From contig JAGXHJ010000032.1 in the NCBI GenBank assembly GCA_024636315.1, positions 1 to 64,000 of the forward strand: a stretch of 64,000 nucleotides of DNA, in the 5' to 3' direction. The notes beneath the pieces were generated by a model, which ran no database searches, was not told where the DNA came from, and was given only the letters and a program-made list of their open reading frames with translations. This document shows positions 12,398-19,513 of this stretch, piece after piece. How positions within the stretch are numbered: the stretch's first letter is position 1; each line of letters starts with the position of its first letter. Both the position numbers and the translations under genes were made by a program. Source of the stretch: Methylophaga sp. (lineage in GTDB: Bacteria; Pseudomonadota; Gammaproteobacteria; Nitrosococcales; Methylophagaceae).

Positions 12398-15052
12398 TTA
12401 AGCCTTCACTGGAGTCAATGCATCAGCATTGATGTTGTATTTTTTAATAGCACTTTCAACTACGTCGTAACCAATTTTTCCATCATCAGCCAATGTATTT
12501 AATGTTGCTATAACAACATGATAACGATCGACTTCAAAGAAATTACGTAATTTCTGACGTGTATCACTGCGACCAAAACCATCCGTACCCAATACGGTGT
12601 ATGGCGCTTTTATCCAAGGTCGGATTTGTTCCGCATACAATCGAATATAATCTGTTGATGCAACAACGACACCCGCTTGGTCGCCCAAACATTCCGCTAT
12701 GTAACTACGTTTTTTATCAGCTAGCGGATGAAGGCGGTTATATCGATCCACTTCCATTCCATCACGAGCCAACTGATTAATGCTAGTCGCACTCCATACA
12801 TTGGCTGATACTTTCCAGTCTTTTTCTAATAACTCAGCAGCCGCTTCAACTTCACGCAAAATAGTACCACTACCTATTAATTGTGCTTTTAGTTTATGTT
12901 TGCCACCGGTCTTAAGTTGATACAGACCTTTAATAATACCCTCTTCAACGCCCACTGGCATATCAGGGTGTGTGTAGTTTTCATTCATTGCCGTCAGGTA
13001 AAAGAACACACTTTCTTGCTCTTCATACATACGACGGAAGCCTTCATGAATAATCACCGCCATTTCATAGGCATAAGTAGGATCGTAACTAATACAGTTC
13101 GGGATCGTATTAGCTAGTACCAAACCATGTCCATCTTGATGTTGTAAACCTTCACCATTCAATGAAGTACGGCCAGCTGTTGCGCCGATCAAGAAACCTT
13201 TAGCTTGTATATCACCAGCTAACCATGCCAAATCACCAATTCGTTGGAAACCAAACATAGAGTAGTAGACGTAGAACGGCACCATATTCACATTATAGTT
13301 GGAATAAGCTGTTGAAGCTGATATCCACTCAGCCATTGCGCCGGCTTCATTGATACCTTCTTGTAAGATCTGGCCCTTAGTATCTTCGCGATACCACATC
13401 ACTTTGCCTGAATCTTCAGGTTCGTATAATTGACCTGACGATGAGTAAATACCAAACGAACGGAATAAACCTTCCATACCGAAGGTACGCGCCTCATCAG
13501 GCACAATAGGTACGATATTTTTGCCGACACTTTTATCACGAATTAACGCGGTTAAAATACGTACAAATGCCATCGTTGTAGATATTTCTCTATCGCCTGT
13601 TGACTTCAACATGGCGTTAAAAATACTTAAATCAGGCGTTTTTAATGCCGGTGCATCGTGATTACGGTTTGGTAAGAAACCACCCAACTCTTCACGTCGC
13701 TCAAGCAGGTATTTTTTCTCTTCACTATCATCGTCTAAGGTAATGTATGGAATATTGCCAATATCAGCATCAGATACAGGAATATTGAAGCGATCACGGA
13801 ACACTTTCATGTGTTCAACACCCAAATTCTTTTGTGAGTGAGTCGTGTTTTGCGCTTCGCCGGCATGGCCCATGCCGTAGCCTTTAACCGTTTTAGCTAA
13901 AATAACTGTCGGTTGACCTTTGTGCTCTGTCGCTTGTTTATAGGCAGCATAGACTTTACGTGGATCATGACCACCACGGCTTAATTGCCAAATATCTTCA
14001 TCAGTCATATCTGAAACCATTTCTAGCAGTTCAGGATATTTACCAAAGAAGTGTTCACGAACAAAAGCGCCATCTTTAGACTTGTAGTTTTGGTATTCAC
14101 CATCAACTACTTCTTCCATACGTTTTAATAATAAACCATTTTTATCTTTGGCTAATAGTTGGTCCCACTCTGAACCCCAGATCACTTTCAGTACATTCCA
14201 ACCTGCACCACGGAAAATAGCTTCAAGTTCTTGAATAATTTTGCCGTTACCACGTACAGGTCCATCAAGGCGCTGTAAGTTACAGTTAATAACAAAGGTT
14301 AAGTTGTCTAGTTTTTCACGACCCGCTAAGGTGATAGCGCCTAAAGATTCTGGCTCATCCATTTCACCATCGCCTAAATAGGCCCATACATTTCTACCCG
14401 CGGTCGCTTTAATCTCACGGTGATCCATGTATTTCATAAAGCGAGCTTGATAAATCGCTAAGATGGGACCTAAACCCATTGAGACCGTCGGAAACTGCCA
14501 ATAATCAGGCATTAACCAAGGATGGGGGTAAGAAGATAATCCCTTGCCATCTACTTCAAAACGGAAGTTATCGAGCTGTTCTTCCGTTAAACGTCCTTCA
14601 AGGAATGAACGCGCGTAAATCCCTGGAGAAATATGGCCTTGGAAAAACACCATGTCAGCACCGTTGCCATGGTTATCACCTTTAAAAAAGTGATTAAAGC
14701 CCACATCATATAATGTCGCTGAAGAAGCAAAACTTGCGATATGGCCGCCTACAGCACCTGGCTTAAGATTAGCCTTTACCACCATCGCCATCGCGTTCCA
14801 ACGAATAAACGATCTTATTTTATGTTCAATATCTTGGTTGCCAGTGATACGTTGTTGTTGATCAACAGGAATAGTATTCACATAAGCAGTATTGGAACTA
14901 TAAGGGAGATTAACCCCTGAGCGGCGAGCCATATCAATGAGTTTTTCTAAAATGTGATGCGCTTTCTCATCACCTTCAACCTCAATTATAGATTCTAATG
15001 CGTCTAACCACTCTTGAGTTTCTTGTGGATCGTTATCAACAAAATCAGTCAT
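12398..15052 (-). CDS. aceE: Pyruvate dehydrogenase E1 component, homodimeric type (AceE)
   Basis: Thiamine-diphosphate enzyme that decarboxylates pyruvate and acetylates the E2 lipoyl group. The family-typical length is about 885 residues. N-terminal DPQETQEWLDALES is characteristic; the ThDP motif begins GDGEMDEPES, and HQDGHGL plus a transketolase-like C-terminal domain follow. An in-frame ATG nine codons upstream exists (end 15079), but the ATG at 15052 is preferred: it has GAAGG in ribosome-binding position and gives the expected N-terminus. First gene of aceE-aceF-lpd-dam. It uses thiamine diphosphate, which links it to the thi operon in this window. Confidence 0.97.
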   Translation of the reverse strand: MTDFVDNDPQETQEWLDALESIIEVEGDEKAHHILEKLIDMARRSGVNLPYSSNTAYVNTIPVDQQQRITGNQDIEHKIRSFIRWNAMAMVVKANLKPGAVGGHIASFASSATLYDVGFNHFFKGDNHGNGADMVFFQGHISPGIYARSFLEGRLTEEQLDNFRFEVDGKGLSSYPHPWLMPDYWQFPTVSMGLGPILAIYQARFMKYMDHREIKATAGRNVWAYLGDGEMDEPESLGAITLAGREKLDNLTFVINCNLQRLDGPVRGNGKIIQELEAIFRGAGWNVLKVIWGSEWDQLLAKDKNGLLLKRMEEVVDGEYQNYKSKDGAFVREHFFGKYPELLEMVSDMTDEDIWQLSRGGHDPRKVYAAYKQATEHKGQPTVILAKTVKGYGMGHAGEAQNTTHSQKNLGVEHMKVFRDRFNIPVSDADIGNIPYITLDDDSEEKKYLLERREELGGFLPNRNHDAPALKTPDLSIFNAMLKSTGDREISTTMAFVRILTALIRDKSVGKNIVPIVPDEARTFGMEGLFRSFGIYSSSGQLYEPEDSGKVMWYREDTKGQILQEGINEAGAMAEWISASTAYSNYNVNMVPFYVYYSMFGFQRIGDLAWLAGDIQAKGFLIGATAGRTSLNGEGLQHQDGHGLVLANTIPNCISYDPTYAYEMAVIIHEGFRRMYEEQESVFFYLTAMNENYTHPDMPVGVEEGIIKGLYQLKTGGKHKLKAQLIGSGTILREVEAAAELLEKDWKVSANVWSATSINQLARDGMEVDRYNRLHPLADKKRSYIAECLGDQAGVVVASTDYIRLYAEQIRPWIKAPYTVLGTDGFGRSDTRQKLRNFFEVDRYHVVIATLNTLADDGKIGYDVVESAIKKYNINADALTPVKA

Positions 15053-15091
15053 AAATACCTTCGCTAGCCTTAACATCATAAATAGCGACGT

Positions 15092-15119
15092 ATTGTAACA
15101 GTTTTTGCTTTATTCCCAA
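15092..15119 (-). promoter_or_regulatory. Probable sigma-70 promoter of the aceE operon
   Basis: On the minus strand TTGGGA (15114-15119) and TACAAT (15092-15097) are separated by 16 bp, about 40 bp upstream of the aceE start codon. It is the best sigma-70 match in the 136-bp gap between msrQ and aceE. Confidence 0.5.
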
Positions 15120-15125
15120 CTGGAA

Positions 15126-15145
15126 TTGGCACTCTATACTGCCAA
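15126..15145. promoter_or_regulatory. Inverted repeat upstream of the aceE promoter, possible operator
   Basis: TTGGCA and TGCCAA (6-bp arms, 8-bp spacer) lie just upstream of the predicted aceE -35. The symmetry and position suit a regulator binding site. It could alternatively be a weak hairpin at the end of the msrPQ transcript, though no T-run follows. It does not match the E. coli PdhR consensus as I know it. Confidence 0.3.
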
Positions 15146-15188
15146 AAGGTTAATTTTCTAGCTTAAGAAAGTGACTTAATATGACAAA

Positions 15189-15797
15189 TTAATGTTTTAT
15201 GGCAGTGCTTTTAGCGTATCGATAGACACGTGGAGCCAATAATATAATTAGCAAACCCATATATATCAGGGGTTCCTGCTTATCGAGTTTCACCAACATA
15301 TAAAAATGTATCGAACTGGCAATAGCAATAAAATACGTTAGTCGATGCAGTTGCTTCCAACGCCGCCCTCCCATTCGTTTAACCATCGCATTATTAGAGG
15401 TAATAACTAATGGAATTAAGGCCGTAAAGCTGAAAAAACCGATAGTAATAAAGGGCCGCTTGATTATATCTTTGATAATTTCATTAATATCAAAAAACTG
15501 ATCTAGTCCTAAGTAAAGCAACATATGTAACACCGCATAAAAAAACACATACAGGCCCAATAGTCGTCGATACCTTACTAAATCATTCCAGCCCGTTAGC
15601 CAACGCAGTGGCGTAATTAATAAGGTTAGCCATAAAAAGCGCAAGGCCCAAAGGCCGGTTTCTCGCGTTACCGCCTCAATCGGATTAGCGCCGAGTTGAT
15701 TGGTCAAAACAGCAATGGTCAACCAGATAGCCGGAATTAAACATACGATAAATAACAGGGTTTTTATTTTTGACACAATATTTAACTCAGGCGGCAT
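15189..15797 (-). CDS. msrQ: MsrQ, heme-binding membrane subunit of periplasmic methionine sulfoxide reductase
   Basis: 202 residues with about six hydrophobic helices of the ferric-reductase-like (YedZ) family. Conserved motifs include LRWLTGWNDLVRYRRLLGL near 60-80, a His-containing helix (FYAVLHMLLYL) and RRWKQLHRLTYF near 143-154, which provide heme ligands. It passes electrons from the quinone pool or flavin to MsrP in the periplasm. The start lies 6 bp after the msrP stop, the standard msrP-msrQ arrangement. Confidence 0.94.
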   Translation of the reverse strand: MPPELNIVSKIKTLLFIVCLIPAIWLTIAVLTNQLGANPIEAVTRETGLWALRFLWLTLLITPLRWLTGWNDLVRYRRLLGLYVFFYAVLHMLLYLGLDQFFDINEIIKDIIKRPFITIGFFSFTALIPLVITSNNAMVKRMGGRRWKQLHRLTYFIAIASSIHFYMLVKLDKQEPLIYMGLLIILLAPRVYRYAKSTAIKH

Positions 15798-15803
15798 GGT
15801 CCA

Positions 15804-16763
15804 TTAAAAATATTTACGTAAATCCATTCCGGTATACATATGAGCGACTTCCTCACCATAACCATTAAAAATTTCAGTTTTACGTTTGAGAAACTCGCCA
15901 ATTCGACGTTCACGACTTTGACTCCAACGCGGATGATCAACGTCAGGATTAACATTAGAATAAAAGCCATATTCATTAGGACCTGCTTTCATCCATGCCG
16001 ATTGGGGTAAGCTTTCAACAAAACGAATGCGTACTATAGATTTAATGCTCTTAAAACCATATTTCCATGGCACAACTAACCTTATCGGCGCGCCATTTTG
16101 ACCCAACAACTCTTGTCCATATAAACCAACCGAAAGCAATGTTAATGGATTCATCGCTTCATCCATTCGCAAACCTTCAGTATAGGGCCAATCTAATACA
16201 TTTCGATTCTGTCCGGGCATTTGTTCAGGATCGAATAGCGTCGTAAATTCGACAAATTTTGCTCGTGAATTAGGTTGGGCACGTTTAATAAGGTCCGCTA
16301 AAGGAAACCCCACCCACGGTATCACCATCGACCAGCCTTCCACACATCGCAAGCGGTAAATACGTTCTTCCAAGGTAAAGGGTCTAATTAAATCGTCATA
16401 ATCATATTCGCCTGGCTTATCGCACTCGCCATCAATTCTGACGCGCCAAGGTTTACTTTTATCAGGAAACTTAGTTGCCATTAATGCAGGCGAACCTTTA
16501 TCAGTGCCAAATTCATAAAAATTATTATAGGTAGTCACTGATTCAAAGGGCGTTGAGCTATCATCCGTTGAGTAGGCACTTTTAATCAAACCTTTATAAG
16601 TCGGTTCAGGTACAGAAGCTGCACTCGCCAATGATATGGGCAATAAACTACCGGTGGCCGCTATTGCAGCACCATTCAAAAACTGCCGACGATTCAAATA
16701 AACACTGTAATCGGTTACCTCACTCGCCGGTAATTCACCTAGTCTTGTTTTCTTAAATAACAT
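15804..16763 (-). CDS. msrP: MsrP, periplasmic molybdopterin methionine sulfoxide reductase catalytic subunit
   Basis: 319 residues with a twin-arginine signal ([10 protein letters not shown] at 25-26, then a hydrophobic stretch to about 48), so it is exported folded with its cofactor. The molybdenum-ligating Cys is in [11 protein letters not shown] (about residue 140). The remainder matches the YedY family. It repairs oxidised methionine in envelope proteins, for example after hypochlorous-acid damage. It lies 29 bp downstream of the DoxX/HvfX-like gene and is probably co-transcribed with it, linking envelope redox repair to the ECF-sigma-associated locus upstream. Confidence 0.96.
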   Translation of the reverse strand: MLFKKTRLGELPASEVTDYSVYLNRRQFLNGAAIAATGSLLPISLASAASVPEPTYKGLIKSAYSTDDSSTPFESVTTYNNFYEFGTDKGSPALMATKFPDKSKPWRVRIDGECDKPGEYDYDDLIRPFTLEERIYRLRCVEGWSMVIPWVGFPLADLIKRAQPNSRAKFVEFTTLFDPEQMPGQNRNVLDWPYTEGLRMDEAMNPLTLLSVGLYGQELLGQNGAPIRLVVPWKYGFKSIKSIVRIRFVESLPQSAWMKAGPNEYGFYSNVNPDVDHPRWSQSRERRIGEFLKRKTEIFNGYGEEVAHMYTGMDLRKYF

Positions 16764-16792
16764 GACAATTTCTCCCGATTTTTATACTCTAA

Positions 16793-17377
16793 TTATTTTG
16801 AACAGTTAGCGTATTTTTTAGCAATCCAATAATCAGCACTGAAATAATTACCTGCACCAATGAAAAATAACGTGAGCAACATAATGAAATAAGTAGTCGC
16901 AAATTCAATGCCGTTATTTAATATCACAAAACTACCGTTTTGTGTCAGCCAGTCATAATTACCATGTTCTTGCAAGATAGAACGCGCCATGTCTAACTGA
17001 GCACTAGGTTCTGCGATAGCTAGCCAACCATTTCCCCAGTGAACGGTCACTGCAGCAACTATCATCGTTATCATTAATGGAATACTAATCCAACGTACAG
17101 CTAGACCCAGCACTAAAAAAATCGCGCCAAAATATTCCGCTCCCCAAGCTAAATAAGCCATTAGTTCAGGATATGGCAACCCCAAAGATCCTTCAAACCA
17201 TTGGATCGTGCCACTCAATGAGCTTTCACTATCAAAAGGATTCCACTTATTATTAGCGGCCATCCAAAATACAGGTGCTAGATATAACCTTAGCGCTAAG
17301 GGAGCTAAAAAATCTAATACTTTGGTCTTATCCAATATTGCTTGTAGACCAGATGTTAAATTACAAACTGACATCAC
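16793..17377 (-). CDS. DoxX/HvfX-like membrane protein associated with HvfA-type peptides
   Basis: 194 residues with about four hydrophobic helices. The first carries LRLYLAPVFWMAANNKWNPF, and later helices include PELMAYLAWGAEYFGAIFLVLGLAVRWISIPL. This matches DoxX proteins found beside copper-binding RiPP precursors (HvfX/HvfD-type). A sound ribosome-binding site (AAGGAG) precedes the start; ATG codons at positions 1 and 2 are both possible. It lies immediately after a strong terminator that separates it from the upstream hvfA-like gene, so it is probably expressed by partial readthrough. A decayed copy of its first 46 codons is present at 18163-18303. Confidence 0.8.
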   Translation of the reverse strand: MMSVCNLTSGLQAILDKTKVLDFLAPLALRLYLAPVFWMAANNKWNPFDSESSLSGTIQWFEGSLGLPYPELMAYLAWGAEYFGAIFLVLGLAVRWISIPLMITMIVAAVTVHWGNGWLAIAEPSAQLDMARSILQEHGNYDWLTQNGSFVILNNGIEFATTYFIMLLTLFFIGAGNYFSADYWIAKKYANCSK

Positions 17378-17392
17378 TTACTCCTTTTAAAT

Positions 17393-17418
17393 AAAAAAGG
17401 GCTCCGCGGAGCCCTTTT
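17393..17418 (-). terminator. Strong intra-operon terminator between the first hvfA-like gene and doxX
   Basis: A perfect palindrome (AAAAGGGCTCCG/CGGAGCCCTTTT, 17395-17418) followed on the minus strand by TTATTT forms a GC-rich hairpin with a U-tract. It is 28 bp past the hvfA-like stop and 16 bp before the doxX start, so it probably makes the small peptide gene far more abundant in RNA than the genes behind it. Confidence 0.85.
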
Positions 17419-17445
17419 CGTCAGATATGGCTCGAAATAACTGTG

Positions 17446-17865
17446 TTATTTCTTAGCGCCACATGTGCCTTCTTCCATTTTTTCTTTCATTTCAGCACCA
17501 CATTTAGCTTCTTTTGCAGCTTTCATGGCATCTTCCTTAGCTGCACCACATGTAGCTTCATGAGCCGCTTTCATTGCCGCTTTTTTCTCTGCACCACATT
17601 TGGCTTCGCCACATTTACCTTCTTTTGTAGCCTTGTGAGCATCAGTCGCTTCTTTGTTTGCGCCACATTTTGCTTCAGCGTCTGTTTTAGCTTCTTTATT
17701 AGCACCACAAGTACCTTCTGCAAGCTGCATATAACCGCTAGATAATTCAGCAGATGCAAAAGGGTTAGTATCTGCACTTGCCATCATTGGCGATAGAGCC
17801 AAACCTGCTGACAATGCTGCGCTAGCGGCTAATGCGATCGTTGTTTTTTTAGTAGTAATAGACAT
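17446..17865 (-). CDS. HvfA-like Cys-Gly repeat peptide (putative copper-binding RiPP precursor), copy 1
   Basis: 139 residues: signal peptide (1-31, cleaved at ASA/D), a leader-like segment (NPFASAELSSGYMQLAE), then a low-complexity Lys/Glu/Ala tail with seven Cys-Gly pairs (Cys 53, 67, 85, 90, 106, 122, 135). EGKCGEAKCG at 82-91 is close to the EGKCG repeat of HvfA-family precursors, whose cysteines are converted to thio-oxazole/oxazolone-thioamide copper ligands by an MNIO enzyme (HvfB) with HvfC. Neither enzyme is encoded in the window, so modification is inferred, not shown. ECF-type promoter and hairpin leader lie upstream, a strong terminator downstream. Copy 2 is at 18373-18792. Confidence 0.8.
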   Translation of the reverse strand: MSITTKKTTIALAASAALSAGLALSPMMASADTNPFASAELSSGYMQLAEGTCGANKEAKTDAEAKCGANKEATDAHKATKEGKCGEAKCGAEKKAAMKAAHEATCGAAKEDAMKAAKEAKCGAEMKEKMEEGTCGAKK

Positions 17866-17910
17866 AATAATTTCCTATAGTGTTATAAATATTGTGAAAT
17901 AATGAAACTC

Positions 17911-17934
17911 AAGCGGTCAATCATGACCAAGCTT
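17911..17934 (-). promoter_or_regulatory. Leader hairpin/operator of hvfA-like copy 1
   Basis: AAGC-GGTCA-ATCA-TGACC-AA-GCTT is an imperfect inverted repeat placed at the predicted 5' end of the transcript. The same element occurs unchanged ahead of copy 2 (18837-18860). It could be a 5'-stabilising RNA hairpin or a regulator site. Confidence 0.45.
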
Positions 17935-17939
17935 GTTAA

Positions 17940-17968
17940 CATAGACTGGCATCAAACTATTTTGTTAC
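17940..17968 (-). promoter_or_regulatory. ECF-type promoter of hvfA-like copy 1
   Basis: On the minus strand GTAAC (17964-17968), a 17-bp spacer and GTCTATG (17940-17946) have the form of an extracytoplasmic-function sigma promoter (AAC-containing -35, GTCT-type -10). It is retained in the second copy with the same spacing, although the sigma-gene reading frame that overlaps it has decayed here. Confidence 0.5.
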
Positions 17969-17975
17969 AAGCTTC

Positions 17976-18119
17976 ATGAAAATAAATTCAGATAACATAA
18001 ATGAGAAGGCGCTCATTACTATTTTATCAATGGTAAAGCCTTTGCTGATGAAGTGGTTCAAGAGACCTGAGTTTCAACTATTCGCATTGCCAAAGTTTGA
18101 AGGTCGCTCGTCAATCTAT
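17976..18119 (+). pseudogene. Decayed 5' fragment of the ECF sigma factor gene
   Basis: This stretch matches the first part of the intact sigma gene (18903-19130): the ATGAAAATAAATTCAG block, then TTTGCTGATGAAGT and TTTGAAGG(T/C)CGCTC. An internal deletion of roughly 80 bp joins the start to the region 2 coding part, the preferred ATG has become ATA, and frameshifts and stops follow. Homology ends near 18120, where doxX-related sequence begins on the other strand. It is a product of the tandem duplication described under findings and is not expected to make protein. Confidence 0.8.
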
Positions 18120-18125
18120 ATTGCC

Positions 18126-18303
18126 GAACCAGTCAATTGCCACGTTTCATGAACTGTCCGCATCAAAGGGAGTTCCATTTATTATTTGAAGACATCCAAA
18201 ATACGGCTACCAAATAATGACTTATGCCAATGGCGCTAAAAAGTCTAGCACTCTCGTGTTGTCCAGCATTGCTTAGGGCTATCGGTAATTTACAATCTGA
18301 CAT
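18126..18303 (-). pseudogene. Decayed 5' fragment of the doxX/hvfX gene
   Basis: From the ATG at 18303 the frame reads MSDCKLPIALSN..., then VAVFWMSSNNKWN, and stops with TGA at 18163. The intact gene reads MSVCNLTSGLQ... APVFWMAANNKWNPF in the same places. Nucleotide similarity continues to about 18126, the duplication junction with the sigma-gene fragment. Everything beyond the first membrane helix is missing, so a functional protein is very unlikely. Confidence 0.8.
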
Positions 18304-18321
18304 AGCTCTCTGCTTTTAAAT

Positions 18322-18347
18322 AAAAAGGACTCCGAAGAGCCCTTTTT
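18322..18347 (-). terminator. Terminator after hvfA-like copy 2
   Basis: On the minus strand the arms GGGCTC and GAGTCC (one G-U pair) close a TTCG tetraloop and are followed by TTTTTATTT. It is the duplicated counterpart of the terminator at 17393-17418, mutated yet still well formed. Confidence 0.75.
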
Positions 18348-18372
18348 ATCAGGCATTGCCAGTATTGGCGTC

Positions 18373-18792
18373 TTATTTTTTAATTCCAGTACTGCCTTCT
18401 TCCATGTCTTTTTTCATTTCGGCACCGCATTTAGCTTCTTTTGCAGCTTTTTTCTCAGCACCACATTTTCCTTCACCATCTTTACCTTCTGTTACTGACT
18501 TTTGAAGCTCAGTCGCTCCTTCATCAGCTCCACCTGTAGCTTGATCTTCTGTCATCATTTCAGTATCTTCAACAGTACCATTTTCGTCACCTGTCACGTT
18601 CTTTTGATGCTCAGTCGCTCCTTCATCAGCTCCACCTGTAGCTTCTGCAAGCTGCATATAACCACTTGATAATGCAGTAGATGCAAAAGGGTTAGTATCT
18701 GCATTTATCATCATTGGCGACAAAGCCAAACCTGCTGACAATGCTGCACTAGCTGTTAATGCGATCGTTGTTTTTTTAATAGTAATAGACAT
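18373..18792 (-). CDS. HvfA-like peptide copy 2, cysteine-depleted paralogue
   Basis: 139 residues, the same length as copy 1, with near-identical signal peptide and leader (MSITIKKTTIAL..., SSGYMQLAE). The tail has diverged: only two Cys-Gly pairs remain (Cys 110 in EGKCG, Cys 122 in AKCG). Other motifs now read ATGG (52-54 and 87-88 region), GKDG (103-106) and STGI (134-137). A new acidic repeat, ADEGATE(H/L)QK(N/S)VT, occurs twice (55-67 and 89-101). The frame is open and its promoter, leader hairpin and terminator are retained, so it is probably expressed. It may be an evolving paralogue with a changed or reduced metal-binding role. Confidence 0.75.
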   Translation of the reverse strand: MSITIKKTTIALTASAALSAGLALSPMMINADTNPFASTALSSGYMQLAEATGGADEGATEHQKNVTGDENGTVEDTEMMTEDQATGGADEGATELQKSVTEGKDGEGKCGAEKKAAKEAKCGAEMKKDMEEGSTGIKK

Positions 18793-18836
18793 AATAATTT
18801 CCTTAGTGTTATATATATTGTGAAATAATAAAACTC

Positions 18837-18860
18837 AAGCGGTCAATCATGACCAAGCTT
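18837..18860 (-). promoter_or_regulatory. Leader hairpin/operator of hvfA-like copy 2
   Basis: Identical in sequence to the element at 17911-17934: GGTCA/TGACC arms around ATCA, extended by AAGC/GCTT with a two-base bulge. It begins where transcription from the adjacent ECF-type promoter should start. Confidence 0.45.
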
Positions 18861-18866
18861 GTTATC

Positions 18867-18895
18867 TATAGACAGGCATCAAACTATTTTGTTAC
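18867..18895 (-). promoter_or_regulatory. ECF-type promoter of hvfA-like copy 2
   Basis: Minus-strand GTAAC (18891-18895), 17-bp spacer, GTCTATA (18867-18873). It is conserved with copy 1 and divergent from the sigma gene, so the adjacent sigma factor is the natural candidate to use it. Confidence 0.5.
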
Positions 18896-18923
18896 CAACT
18901 TCATGAAAATAAATTCAGCTAAC

Positions 18924-19508
18924 ATGGATGAAAAGATTCTAATCACCGATCTTATTAATGGTGATGAAAAAGCTTTTGAATTGATTGTTTCAAACTACCA
19001 TAACCTGATGCTATCGGTTGCTCGCGCTATTGTCGGCGAAGCTTTTGCTGATGAAGTCGTTCAGGATGCTTGGATTTCTGCCATTAAGGCCTTGCCAAAA
19101 TTTGAAGGCCGCTCATCACTCAAGACATGGTTACTTCATATAGTGAGCAATGGCGCTAAAAGTCGGGTACGTAGAGAAAATCGAATGATTTCACTTGATG
19201 ATGGCTGGCAGGCTGTTTCGTCTGACAAGTTTGATAACACCGGCCACCGAATAGATGATGTGTTAACTTGGGAAGAAGCCACACCCGAGGCGCTATTGGC
19301 CAATGAACAGCTGCAAGCTGCCATTGAAAAAACCTTCCAAGCGCTTCCTCCTTTACAACGTGCGGCGCTAACGATGTATGACATGGAAGGTTTAAAAATG
19401 GAAGAAGTTTGTAACATTCTTGACATCTCTGCGTCTAATGCACGGGTGTTACTACATCGAGCTCGCACAGGTTTACACCAGTGTATCGATAAATTTCAGG
19501 ATAAATAA
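18924..19508 (+). CDS. ECF-family RNA polymerase sigma factor
   Basis: About 194 residues from MDEKILITDLING. Region 2 (AFELIVSNYHNLMLSVARAI ... DEVVQDAWISAIKALPKFEG) and region 4 (LPPLQRAALTMYDMEGLKMEEVCNILDISASNARVLLHRAR, helix-turn-helix) are intact. In-frame ATGs at 18903 and 18849 would lengthen it, but no start has a good ribosome-binding site; 18924 gives the usual ECF N-terminus, and the upstream segment overlaps the divergent promoter. An anti-sigma gene follows after 5 bp. Sigma factors beside HvfA/bufferin loci are known to control them in response to metals, so this one probably drives the hvfA-like genes. Confidence 0.92.
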   Translation: MDEKILITDLINGDEKAFELIVSNYHNLMLSVARAIVGEAFADEVVQDAWISAIKALPKFEGRSSLKTWLLHIVSNGAKSRVRRENRMISLDDGWQAVSSDKFDNTGHRIDDVLTWEEATPEALLANEQLQAAIEKTFQALPPLQRAALTMYDMEGLKMEEVCNILDISASNARVLLHRARTGLHQCIDKFQDK

Positions 19509-19513
19509 GTAAG

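Noticed and set aside
17443-17745. Plus-strand 100-residue frame rich in Phe, Ser and Cys opposite the hvfA-like gene
   Set aside because: It is the antisense shadow of the Lys/Glu/Ala/Cys repeats of the real gene, with no ribosome-binding site.
17571-17777. Minus-strand 68-residue frame inside hvfA-like copy 1
   Set aside because: Out-of-frame translation of the repeat tract; the signal-peptide-bearing frame is the one shared with copy 2.
17446-18792. Metallothionein as an alternative identity of the Cys-rich peptides
   Set aside because: Both carry export signals, and the spaced EGKCG/AKCG repeats next to a DoxX gene fit HvfA-type peptides better than cytosolic metallothioneins.
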